This document shows positions 15,123-24,700 of a DNA stretch of 64,000 nucleotides, in pieces. The position numbers and the translations under genes were made by a program. Position 1 is the first letter of the stretch, and each line of letters starts with the position of its first letter. The stretch comes from Solibacteraceae bacterium. Lineage in GTDB: Bacteria > Acidobacteriota > Terriglobia > Bryobacterales > Bryobacteraceae. The notes beneath the pieces were generated by a model. The model made no database searches, was not told where the DNA came from, and saw only the letters and a list, made by a program, of their open reading frames with translations. The DNA is taken from positions 119,597-183,596 of the forward strand of contig JAJPJX010000084.1 of the NCBI GenBank assembly GCA_021324015.1, given 5' to 3'.

Positions 15123-15584
15123 ATGGCCCGCTTCCAAACCGTCGTCCGCCGCGCCCGGTTCGTCTATTCCCCCTACACCGCCGAGGAGATGCAGGGCTTC
15201 GCGCAGGTGTTGGCGGATGCGATCCGCGCGCGCATCCAGAGCGGCCAGAACATCTACGACCAGCCGGCCGCGCCGCTGAAACCCGGCAAGCCCGGCCGCC
15301 GGGGATATCCGGATTACAAATCGGCGCGCGGCCTCCAGCCCATCCGCGACTGGACCTGGAGTGGGCACACCCTGCGGTGCCTTAAGGTCCTCACGGCCAA
15401 CGAGAATCGCGCGGTGATCGGGTTCCTCGATGAGGCCATGCCTGGCCGCCGCCAGACGGCCTCGCAGATCGCCTACTACAACAACCTGCGCGAGCGCCAG
15501 TGGGGCGTGTCTCCCCGCGACCGCGCCGCGGTCATTGCGGCGATCCTGGCTGGCCGCCGCGTCGTGAGCGTCAAGGCAGCTTGA
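15123..15584 (+). CDS. Minor tail/virion morphogenesis protein candidate
   Basis: A 153-residue basic protein beginning MARFQTVVRRARFVYSPYTAEEM. A helix (FAQVLADAIRARIQSGQNIYDQPAAPLKPG) is followed by a segment (RGYPDYKSARGLQPIRDWTWSGHTLRCLKV) and a C-terminal helix. The pattern I-x-x-G-x-N-x-D-x-P-A-P-L-K resembles small phage morphogenesis proteins related to gpG of Mu, where such a phrase precedes the folded core. The gene ends one base before the tape measure gene. Confidence 0.45.
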   Translation: MARFQTVVRRARFVYSPYTAEEMQGFAQVLADAIRARIQSGQNIYDQPAAPLKPGKPGRRGYPDYKSARGLQPIRDWTWSGHTLRCLKVLTANENRAVIGFLDEAMPGRRQTASQIAYYNNLRERQWGVSPRDRAAVIAAILAGRRVVSVKAA

Positions 15585-15585
15585 G

Positions 15586-18500
15586 ATGGGTGACCAGGCC
15601 GAACGCGTAGTTCTCGAAGCCGAGGATCAGGTCAGTCCGGTAGTCGACAAGGCCAATGCCGGCCTCGACAGTTTCGAGAAGAAAGCGGAGTCGGCGCACG
15701 GCAAGGTTATCCGCATCACGGACCAGACCCGCTCTAGTGTGCAGCGGCTCATTGCCTCGCTCGAGAAGCAGGCCGACGTCTACGGCAAGAGCGGTGTGGA
15801 ACGGCTCATCTCGCAGCGGGACCAACTCCTCCAGCGCTATGCCAAAGAGCCGGCGGCCATCGACGCCATCACCCGCTCCTACGAGAAGATGATCGCGGTC
15901 GAGGAAAAGGCCGCGCGCGAAGCCGCTATGGCCAAGGCCGCCAAGGAAGCCGAGGAGGCCCTGCGGAAGCAGTCCGAATCCATTAAGTCATTCGGGGAGC
16001 GCGTTGGGCAGTTCATCGAGAATCCCATTCAGGGGGCCAAGGGCGCCATCGGCTCCATGCTTTCCACGCTGGGGCCGTTCGGCGTAGGCGTAGCGGCCGG
16101 CGCAGCCGCCCTGGCTGGTTTTGGTGTTGCGGCGTTTGAGGCGGCCAAGAGTCTGGGTCAATACGGCACGGCGGTAAAAGACGCGGAATTGCGCACCGGG
16201 CTGACCGCGAAGGAGGTCGGCCAGTTCGGCTTTGCCGCGAAGGCCGTCGGCCAGGACATCTCCATCGTGGAGCGGCTCATGCGCGGCCTCTCCCAGGCAG
16301 CGGATGAAAATTCGCGCGAGGGTGAGAAGGCGCGCGCCACCTTGCAGCGCATGGGCGTCGACCTGCGAAACGCCGCCGGCGAAATGAAGCCTACCTCCGA
16401 AATCCTGATCGAGATTTCGGAGGGCCTGAACAAACTGCCGGAAGGCCTCCAACGTGATGCGGCCGCCATGGAGCTCTTCAAACGGGTTGGCATCGAGGCC
16501 ATCCCGTTCATGACGGAGTTAAACGAGAACCTGCGCATTGCCCACGAGCAGGGCTTCGGCCCAACCGAGGATGACGTTCGCCGGTTCCAGGAATACCAGC
16601 GCGAGGTGGCGCAGCTCGAAACCAAGTGGGACGCGCTGGTTCGCAAGTTCAAGGAAGGGATCGTCATCACCGTCTCCTGGGTCGGGAAGGGCGCAGACTG
16701 GTTCCTGAACAACATCGGTACCGCTGGCGACGACGAGCGCGCGCGCCGTGAAGAGGAACAGGCCCGCCAGGAAGCAGAACAGGTCCGGTCGGTGGGCGGC
16801 TACGGCGCGAGCATGTCGCGCAGCGCCCATCGCCGGGAAGTCGCCGATCTGGAGCGGCGCGCCCCCGGCATCATGCAGAATCGCGACGCGATTGAGCGTC
16901 AGATCGCAGACCTCCGAACGCGGCAGCAGGATCTCGTCGGCAATTTCGGATGGGTGCAGATGCTCGCGCCCACCGAGGAGGAAGTGGGCCGCATGCGCCA
17001 GGCGGCCGACCTCCAGAAGCAGATCGAGCAGTTGCAGCACGAGTTGGATGCTGCGCAGCAGGCCACGCACCGGATGGACCTCCGCGCTGGCCAGGAGGAA
17101 TCCGATCGGCTTCGCGCTCGCTTTTTCGGCACGCATGAGGGGATGGAGAAGGCTTACTCCGACGCGAAAAAGGACGTGGAGCGATACCAGAAGGAGCTGT
17201 TCGAGCCAGAGAAGCCCCTCACCAAGACGGAAGTCCTCGATCTATCCGGCAAGCTCCGGACTGCCCAGGCGACCGAGGCCCGATGGAAATCCGCGCTGGA
17301 CGCGGAGAAGAACCAGTCGGAGCAACTGAAAGAGTTCCACCGCGAAGCCGAGGCCTTCGTGAAGAAGGGTGAGGAATCAGAGCTCGACGCCATCGGGAAG
17401 ATCTACTACCAGCGCGATCTCCTGCTGAAGCAGGCTGCGCAGGTGAAGGCGACCGAGGCCGAGATTGCCGTCATCCGGAGGTCGGCCGACGAGCAGGCCG
17501 AGGTGGTGTCGAAAAAGGCCTGGGAGGAATTTGAAAAGTATGACGAGAAGCGGCGCGCCGAACGGCAAAAGGAGATGCTGGGGCTGTTCCTTCCCTCCAA
17601 GGAGCAGTTGAAGGAGTGGCAGGACGTCTTCAAGGCCCAGGAGCGCATCGAGGATATCGGCGTCCAGGCGCAGCGGGAGGCGCTCCGGCGCCACGCCAAC
17701 GTGGAAGCGAGGCGCGCCGAGACGCCCGAGGAAGCGTATCGAGTTCGCGTCGATCTGGCCATCCAGCTCGCCGAGATCGAGGTCGCGCGCATCCAGAAGG
17801 AGGAGAGCGCGGCCCGGCGAATGGAGTTGGCGGCGCAGGCGCAGAAGGACCTCTATACGGAACTGGCCCAGGCGCAGGATGAGCTGGACGAAAAGCGCGC
17901 GGCAGCCGAGCAGAAGCGCACGGAGGAATTGCAGCGCCAGGTCGACGAGATCCAAAAGGTCTCCTCCGGCCTCCTGCACACGCTCTTTACCAAGCCCGGC
18001 GATTTCCCCAAACAACTGGGTAGCGCGATCCAGGAAGCGGTACTGAAGCCGGTCACCGAAGGTTTCGGCGGAATGATCGCGAGCGCCCTCCATCCGCTCA
18101 TTTACGGCAGCGACGGACAGGGTGGCATCTCTGGGATTCTGCATGGCGCGTTCGGTGGTCCCAAGCAGGACCCGATTACTGTCACCACCGACAACACAGC
18201 GGCCACGATTCAAAACTCCAGGGCCATCTGGTTGCTGACCGCCGTCCTGTCGGAGTACATGGGCCGGAACGTCCCTGCGCTGAGCACGCAGGGAGGCATG
18301 GCCGCGCCCAATGTGGGAGTCGCTTCGCCTTCGGGCTTCCTGAGCCAGATGCTCCGCAACACCGGCGGACTGCCCCGCTTTGCCGAGGGCGGCGTCACCA
18401 GCGGCCCCACCATCGTGGGCGAGGCCGGCCCCGAGCTGGTCATTCCGCTCGACAAGCTGCTGGACCTGCGGCCCACGCGCCGGCGGCCTCTGGTGACTCC

Positions 18501-20898
18501 GTATGATCCAGCCGCCATGGATGCGGCATTGGGCAAGGCGACCATGGGTCTGTTCAACGTCGCTTTGCCCGCGGGCCTCAGTGCGTTGGGTGGTCCAGCC
18601 GGCATCAGCGTCGGCGACACCATCATGTCGCTCCTGGTAGGTGGCGTTGCGGCAGCCACACCGCCGAGGAACGACGGCGTGCTGCTGGGCGTGGTACCGA
18701 TTGGGCCGCCCGGAAGTGGCATAAGCCGCAGTCTGGCCGAGCGCGATGCACTGGCGTGGCCGGGCGGAATCTTCGAGCGCGAGGAGGACATCGTAAAGAG
18801 CGGCCTATGGGCGGTCAATCCAAAGACCGGCAACATTCGCCTCTCCGGCTTTTCTCCCAGCGGGCATGCGGAGCCGCACGCGGTGTGGTTCGAGAGAATC
18901 GGCCTGCCATCGATCGGCAGAGAGTTTGATCGCGTGATTCGGGGCAGGGCGTACATTACCAGCGACGGCGCGATCAACCTCGTCGATGAAACTTGGGGTG
19001 GGGGCCTCACCGACGACATTTACCGCAAGGTGCAACGCGCCATCGTGCAACGATACAACCCTGGCGTGCGGGAGGCCTCCGTGCGCGGCCCGCGCGATCT
19101 CATCTATATCCGCAGAAACGAGCCCTCCTGGTTCAACCTCAAGGGTGGCCGCGATCTCTGGAACATGACGTATGAGCAGCACGTGGCCGCCGGCCGCAAG
19201 GGCGGCCTCAAGAGCCAGGCCCTGCGCCGCCTCGATCCGCGCGATCCCGAACTGGACGAATTTGGCAATTACATCGGACCGCCGGTCGACGTTCCTGAGA
19301 CCGCACACCAGGCGAGTGCCAGGATTGACGAAGTGGCGCCCCACCTGAAGGACATCGATTGGGGAAGAAAATCCGGCCAGATCACGCGGTGGGTCACCGT
19401 CGGCGGCGAAAAGATGAGCTTGCTCCAGGCCGGAAAACGTCTCGGTATCTCGTCTCTGGCGCTTGAGCAGCGCCTCGGCGCGCTCTACCCGAACAGAGAG
19501 GATTGGGCAGCGTTGGATCTGTTGGAAGTCACGAAGGACTGGAAGGTTACGACCCACAAGGCGTTCCGCCTGCCCTCGCACGACGAAGGCGGCACCATTG
19601 CCAGCACCGGCCTGGCCGTGGTCCACAAGGGCGAGGCGGTCATTCCGCAGGCCGACACGCTGAAGCGCAGCATTGACGCGCTCACGGGAGCGATGTATGG
19701 CAACGCCGGCATGATCCGCTGGCTGATCTCAGCGATGTTCAGCGGGCGAACTGCTGGATACCCGCTCGCGATCCCCGGCGTCGGCACCGTTTCCGTGCCA
19801 CTGTTCGGCGGCGGCTCCTCTTCGACAGCGGCGAATCCGCCCGTTTCCTGGAGCGGCGGAACCGCGAGCGCTTCCCCGGTGGGCGGCTATACTCCGGCGC
19901 CGTGGGCTGGCGCGGGCGGCTATACCCCAGCGCCATGGGCCGGCGCAGGCAGCTTACCGCAAAGCGAACTGGACCGCATCGAGAAGATGGTGTCCGGCGG
20001 CAAGGGGCAGGGCGTGAATAGCCTCTTCTCGAAGGGCGGTTTCTCGCAGGCGCTGTCGAACCTGAAGGGCGCGGTTTGGAACGAGGATGCGTGGAACGCT
20101 TACCCATGGACTACCGGCGGCGTGATCGCGGGCGGCATCGAAGGCGTGGCCAGTTCCCCGGCGGCCGGTGTCGCCGGATTGACGCTCGCGACGCGCGGCC
20201 TGATCAGCAATGCCGGGTCTTGGACCGGCGCGATCCAGGGCGCCGCCGGCGGCGCGCTGATCGGCAATCAAATCGGCGGGCCGCTGGGCGCGGCGGCGGG
20301 CGCTTCATTCGGCTTCGAGATTGGCGCGTTGGAAAAGCTGTTCGGCGTGAAGTCGCTCAACCAGACGGCGCACGACGATATCAAGGCGATCTACGGTGTC
20401 GATATCCCGACCAACAGCGGCACGATCAAGCAGATCGTGGAGATCGCGAAGTCGCAATTCGGCGGCAGCATCTCCGTGGCCGTGCGCTCGCCCAGCGTGC
20501 GTCAGCTCGTGATGCTGTATTCGGAAGCCACGGGGCAAAAGATGCCGTTGTCGGCCGCGACGCCTTATGCGGGTAGTCTCGTGGAGCAAGGCGGGAATCT
20601 TTATCAACAGGCCAGCTTCCAGAACAACGCCTGGCACATGTACCAATCGAGCCTGCCGACGCTGGGCGGGATCGCGGGTAGCCCGTATCCCACGCAGGCC
20701 GGACCGAACACAATGGCGGGCGCGGGGCCGACGTACGTTTCGCTGAACATCAGTGGCGCGGCGGTGGCTCCATTCATGACCGGCCAGTTTGTAACGCCGG
20801 AGTTCGTGACGGACCAGGCGATGGCGGCGCAGTATGCGAGCTACGGCCGGACGCAGCAGTCAGCCAACATGCAGGTGCCCGGTCTGACGGTGGCGTAA
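15586..20898 (+). CDS. Tape measure protein with an inserted domain
   Basis: A 1770-residue protein, the expected length ruler for a long non-contractile tail. Residues 1-130 and 380-820 are coiled coil; a hydrophobic stretch near 155-190 (LGPFGVGVAAGAAALAGFGVAAFEAA) could insert into the host membrane on DNA entry. The common C-terminal tape-measure phrase appears twice, as GGVTSGPTIVGEAGPELVIPL near residue 935 and GGTIASTGLAVVHKGEAVIPQ near 1331. Between them lies about 375 residues of unusual sequence that includes a NUMOD-like helix-turn-helix segment (WVTVGGEKMSLLQAGKRLGI) near 1270. The 12-residue phrase GYTPAPWAGAGG is tandemly repeated near 1435. Hydrophobic Gly/Ala segments near 1500-1580 follow. 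Confidence 0.85.
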   Translation: MGDQAERVVLEAEDQVSPVVDKANAGLDSFEKKAESAHGKVIRITDQTRSSVQRLIASLEKQADVYGKSGVERLISQRDQLLQRYAKEPAAIDAITRSYEKMIAVEEKAAREAAMAKAAKEAEEALRKQSESIKSFGERVGQFIENPIQGAKGAIGSMLSTLGPFGVGVAAGAAALAGFGVAAFEAAKSLGQYGTAVKDAELRTGLTAKEVGQFGFAAKAVGQDISIVERLMRGLSQAADENSREGEKARATLQRMGVDLRNAAGEMKPTSEILIEISEGLNKLPEGLQRDAAAMELFKRVGIEAIPFMTELNENLRIAHEQGFGPTEDDVRRFQEYQREVAQLETKWDALVRKFKEGIVITVSWVGKGADWFLNNIGTAGDDERARREEEQARQEAEQVRSVGGYGASMSRSAHRREVADLERRAPGIMQNRDAIERQIADLRTRQQDLVGNFGWVQMLAPTEEEVGRMRQAADLQKQIEQLQHELDAAQQATHRMDLRAGQEESDRLRARFFGTHEGMEKAYSDAKKDVERYQKELFEPEKPLTKTEVLDLSGKLRTAQATEARWKSALDAEKNQSEQLKEFHREAEAFVKKGEESELDAIGKIYYQRDLLLKQAAQVKATEAEIAVIRRSADEQAEVVSKKAWEEFEKYDEKRRAERQKEMLGLFLPSKEQLKEWQDVFKAQERIEDIGVQAQREALRRHANVEARRAETPEEAYRVRVDLAIQLAEIEVARIQKEESAARRMELAAQAQKDLYTELAQAQDELDEKRAAAEQKRTEELQRQVDEIQKVSSGLLHTLFTKPGDFPKQLGSAIQEAVLKPVTEGFGGMIASALHPLIYGSDGQGGISGILHGAFGGPKQDPITVTTDNTAATIQNSRAIWLLTAVLSEYMGRNVPALSTQGGMAAPNVGVASPSGFLSQMLRNTGGLPRFAEGGVTSGPTIVGEAGPELVIPLDKLLDLRPTRRRPLVTPYDPAAMDAALGKATMGLFNVALPAGLSALGGPAGISVGDTIMSLLVGGVAAATPPRNDGVLLGVVPIGPPGSGISRSLAERDALAWPGGIFEREEDIVKSGLWAVNPKTGNIRLSGFSPSGHAEPHAVWFERIGLPSIGREFDRVIRGRAYITSDGAINLVDETWGGGLTDDIYRKVQRAIVQRYNPGVREASVRGPRDLIYIRRNEPSWFNLKGGRDLWNMTYEQHVAAGRKGGLKSQALRRLDPRDPELDEFGNYIGPPVDVPETAHQASARIDEVAPHLKDIDWGRKSGQITRWVTVGGEKMSLLQAGKRLGISSLALEQRLGALYPNREDWAALDLLEVTKDWKVTTHKAFRLPSHDEGGTIASTGLAVVHKGEAVIPQADTLKRSIDALTGAMYGNAGMIRWLISAMFSGRTAGYPLAIPGVGTVSVPLFGGGSSSTAANPPVSWSGGTASASPVGGYTPAPWAGAGGYTPAPWAGAGSLPQSELDRIEKMVSGGKGQGVNSLFSKGGFSQALSNLKGAVWNEDAWNAYPWTTGGVIAGGIEGVASSPAAGVAGLTLATRGLISNAGSWTGAIQGAAGGALIGNQIGGPLGAAAGASFGFEIGALEKLFGVKSLNQTAHDDIKAIYGVDIPTNSGTIKQIVEIAKSQFGGSISVAVRSPSVRQLVMLYSEATGQKMPLSAATPYAGSLVEQGGNLYQQASFQNNAWHMYQSSLPTLGGIAGSPYPTQAGPNTMAGAGPTYVSLNISGAAVAPFMTGQFVTPEFVTDQAMAAQYASYGRTQQSANMQVPGLTVA

Positions 20899-20904
20899 TG
20901 CCGT

Positions 20905-21057
20905 TCAATTGATCCGATCACATTCAGCCTCCTCCTCGGCGGTAGGCGGGATCAGTTCGTTAATCGCCTCACCAAGGCGCTCGATGGCGGCACCCAGTGC
21001 GGCCGACAACCGGATGATGGCTTGGCATTCGATGAGTACTTTGTCTCGGTCGGTCAT
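20905..21057 (-). CDS. Short leftward hypothetical protein
   Basis: A 50-residue frame that starts MTDRDKVLIECQAIIRLSAA and ends EEEAECDRIN. It fills the gap between tape measure and next tail gene on the opposite strand. The sequence is a single amphipathic acidic helix (ALGAAIERLGEAINELI). Its complement AGAGGACC before the start is a reasonable ribosome binding site. Leftward orientation in a rightward late operon is unusual. Short length keeps confidence low. Confidence 0.4.
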   Translation of the reverse strand: MTDRDKVLIECQAIIRLSAALGAAIERLGEAINELIPPTAEEEAECDRIN

Positions 21058-21119
21058 CGTGGTCCTCTGACTCTTACCCAACGGTTGGGGTGGGAGGAAA
21101 TAGCAAGGGGAATTTTGCG

Positions 21120-21536
21120 ATGCCCGGTAATCTCCAACCCGCTGCGCCCAACGGTGTGATGCCGTTCTCGCTTTGCACCGCGTTCACGGAGTTGCGGGAG
21201 TACGCACAGCTTCAGGACCAATACCGCGACGGCACAATTCAGCGGTCGCAGCTCGCGCAGACCTCGCGCCGGATGTTCCGACTCAGCAAGCGCCTGAGCG
21301 CTTCGGCGCTGGCGACGCTGTACAACTTCTGGGTTTCGCAGAACGGCGGATTGACGCCATTCGCCTTTTACAATCCCTTCGATGTTCTGGCCGACCAGCA
21401 GATCGGCAGCAATTACGATCCCACCGGCAACAACACACAGGGGCGAGTCACGGTGGTCTTCCGCGGCAATTGGGCGCAGGTCACAGAGCTTGCGCGATCC
21501 AATGTACAGGCTCTGGAGCTTGTAGAGGTGGCGTGA
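21120..21536 (+). CDS. Distal tail protein, DUF2460-like
   Basis: A 138-residue protein starting MPGNLQPAAPNGVMPFSLCTAF. The core (SRRMFRLSKRLSASALATLYNFWVSQNGGLTPFAFYNPFD, VTVVFRGNWAQVTELARSNVQALELVEV) matches the remembered pattern of DUF2460-like proteins and other small distal tail proteins: a length-of-region phrase around FW, an F-x-Y-N-P-F loop and terminal strands. It probably joins tail tube to hub. The following tail hub protein starts with a similar arrangement, suggesting relationship by duplication. Confidence 0.6.
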   Translation: MPGNLQPAAPNGVMPFSLCTAFTELREYAQLQDQYRDGTIQRSQLAQTSRRMFRLSKRLSASALATLYNFWVSQNGGLTPFAFYNPFDVLADQQIGSNYDPTGNNTQGRVTVVFRGNWAQVTELARSNVQALELVEVA

Positions 21537-21560
21537 GTCCTGGTTTTTGGCGAACACCGC

Positions 21561-21713
21561 ATGGCCGCGACATCCGTCCTTATCCTCATCTGTCCCTGCG
21601 GGCGCCGGATCGAGATCCCGGACACACAGCGCGTGGTGCAATGCAGTTGCAGGCGCACGCTGGTGGTGGAAGCAATCCGGAACGATAACTTGATGACAAT
21701 CTCTTCGCGATAA
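21561..21713 (+). CDS. Small zinc-ribbon-like protein
   Basis: A 50-residue protein beginning MAATSVLILICPCGRRIEIP. Two Cys pairs, CPC at 11-13 and CSC at 28-30, separated by beta-like sequence, could bind a metal. The ORF ends seven bases before the tail hub gene and fills the interval between two tail genes. Small Cys-rich proteins of this kind occur beside the C40-peptidase-type or hub genes in phage tail modules. No function is assigned. Confidence 0.45.
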   Translation: MAATSVLILICPCGRRIEIPDTQRVVQCSCRRTLVVEAIRNDNLMTISSR

Positions 21714-21719
21714 CTCCCT

Positions 21720-24700
21720 ATGTCGGACACCATCGGCCGCATCACCGTCCCCACGGTAATCAATTCCGGCCAGACATTCCCGCTCACCACGCAGTACCCC
21801 TTCGGCTTCAGCGTCGAACGGCAGGTGATTGTGCACCGGTTCGGCACGCTCGATGCCAAGCAGGAACAGCGGTACTACGCTGGTATCGGTCCGCGCAAAT
21901 TCCAGTTCCGGCGGCCCAACCTGGGATGGAGCGAAGCGCGCCAGCTCCGGGCCTTTTGGGAATCCATGCAGGGGGCATGGAAGGCGTTCACCTATAACGT
22001 CCCGAACCCGGATGGGACCACGAGCGCCATGCTGGTCACCTTCGAGCAGGCGCCGATTTCGTTCGAGTACCTGCGCAATGCCTGTCAGGTCGGATTTAAC
22101 TTCGTCGAGGTTGTCGATCCCACCCAGGCGCCCAGCTATACCGTCGCGTCCACGTGTCTGCGGTTCCCCTCGAGCGCGTTGTCCACCGCACTGCTGTCTG
22201 AGGTCCAGCAGATCATCCCCCTGGTGCACATACGCGTGCGCGAATCCGCGGTCCCGGACATCTACCTCTCCGACTGCCGCGTCACCATTGGCGGCCAGCT
22301 TTATCTGCCACGGCTCATCGGCATCGGTGAGCCCGGCTCGGACGTGATCATCTCCCAAGATATTCGAGGGGCCTCCGACAACGTGCGCTTCACCTTCGGC
22401 AACGCCGACCGCGTGATGACGCAGCTCGCCAACGATACTGACCTCAAGTACGCCGAAATCGACCTCTGCCTCTTCCACGTCAATTCGGGCATCCTGCTCC
22501 AGCTCTGGAAGGGCGTCATCCAGAACTACGTCAGCGACGGCACGCCGGTGTTTCCGGTAACGTGCTCCGACGGCTTCTTCCAGATCATGAACCAATATCC
22601 GGAGCGCGTCGTGAGCCGTCAGTGCTGGAAAATCTTCAACGATGGGATCAACTGCCCCTACGCGGCACACGGCAGCGGCGGCGATCCGAATTCCTGCGAC
22701 TATTACCTGGAATCGGCCAACGGCTGCCAGGCCCACGGCATGGCCCGCTACTTCGGCGGCCAGCAGGCCGATCCGCAGGGCGTCGTTATCAAAGACGATT
22801 CCACTGGTTTCCTGGGCTTCGGCCGCAACACCGTCACCGCCACCTCGATCATTTCCGATACGGTCTGGGGCCTGGCGTTGCCGGAGATCTGGTGCAACAG
22901 CGGTGGAAATCCACTGTATGCGTTTATCGCCAGCGCCCTGATGGTGGATTATCGCGACGAATCTGGATACGCCGATTCGCTCGGCATCCTGGGCGCCGGT
23001 CCCCTGGGAGGGTTCACCGCGTCGATGGTGGTTCAGAACGCTGATGGCTATCGCTACGTGGTGGCGCCCATGGTTGACGGCTACTTGTGGCAGGGCCTCA
23101 AGCTCGACGGCAATTTGAATGTGACGAAATATCAGCCGGGCATGGGGCTGCGGTACATCGCCGGCAACGATCCGGTGAATCCCGCCACGGACTACTTTTC
23201 TCTGGGGCAAGGCACGCCGCAGGTTTGGGAACCGAATGTCTATGCAGCGGGCACAGCGGCGTGCGAGATCCGTATCGTCAAGTCCACCACGATTCAGCCC
23301 AGCACGCCCGACCAGCACCAGATGAAGGTGCCGATCGATTACGGGATGTGGGGATGGACCTGGGATGCCGTGGGCAACCGCTCGGCCGTCCGCGGCCTGG
23401 TGAACCCGTTCTGGATCGCCGTGAACATGCTGCTGCGCGCGATGGGGTTGTACGGCGATCCGTCGACCGGCTCCAACCCCGCTGGAGGTTCCGGACCGGC
23501 CTCGGCAGATCAGCTTGCCACGTTCGTGCTGCCTTCGCTGGTGGCCGGCGACGGCAGCGGCGCGGCCGAGATCGCCGCCGCGCAGGTGCCCCCGATTCTG
23601 GGCGTCACGTCCGCCACCACGTATTCGATTACCACCGAGGGGCAGGCCCTGAACGGCGCCCAGATTAACCGCAATCCGGACGGCAGTTGGACCTTCCAGT
23701 ACTACGATGGCCAGCAGAATCTGAACATCCTGCCCATCGCCGACGCGGTGGCCGCCGGTTACGTGGAAGCCGACTCCTATCCAATCACGGAGACACAGTT
23801 CCAGTTCCAGGGCGTGATCTCCAGCCAGAAGCCGATCCGCGACTGGCTCACCGAGGTCCTCAACTGCTGCCTGGGCTTCTACACCTGGGAATTCGGCAAA
23901 TTGAAGCTTGGTTGCCGCATCAACGCCAGCTCCGCGGATGCCTATACCCAGGCCAATATGCTGTTCCAGAGCCTGCGGTTGACGCCCATCCAGGCCGCCT
24001 TCGAGAAGCTGGTGGTCTCGTTCGCGGACGTCGCCTATGCCTACCAGGCCAACACGGCCGAGTACTGCGACAAGAGCCACGCGGCATATTATGGCCGCGC
24101 GCAGTCTCCGCTGACTAGCCAGATGCACTCGGTGGGCTGCTCGACATTGAGCCAGGCGCTTCGGATCGCGGCCACGCGCGTGCGCGAGGAGATCGGCGGC
24201 ATCAACTCTGCGGAGTGGCGCAATGCGCGCGTCGCCACGTGGGGAACCACGCTTCTGGGCCTGGGCAACGAGGTCGGGCAGGTCGTCTCGATCACGCACC
24301 CGGATGTGCCGGGCGGTACCGGCAAGTTCCGGATTCAGCGCTGGAGCCTGAAGAAGGACTGGTCCGTGCAGATCGAAGCGCAGACGGTCACGGATTCGAT
24401 GTACAACCTGGACGTCGGCCCGAAGCCGGTGGACGTGTTACCCGCGCCCTTGCCGGGGCTCTTTTACCCGATTCCGCTCGGCCCGGCGTGGGCGCCCTAC
24501 CAGGTGCAGGCGGCGTCCTGGGACGCTCTGTTTCCCAACGAGTGGACCTTCGATTCGAACCAAACCTACACGACTCTCGCCGACGGCAGTGCGCTGGCCA
24601 CCCTGATCATAAGCGGGAAGTTGCCGGTGAATACGTTCAGCGCCAGCGGCGCTGGCGCGCCGGGGATCGGATCGGTCTCGCGGTCGGCCACGGGCGGCTC

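Noticed and set aside
21054..24299. Leftward 1081-residue frame
   Set aside because: It is antisense to the tail hub gene in GC-rich DNA and has the His/Arg/Gly bias typical of shadow frames.
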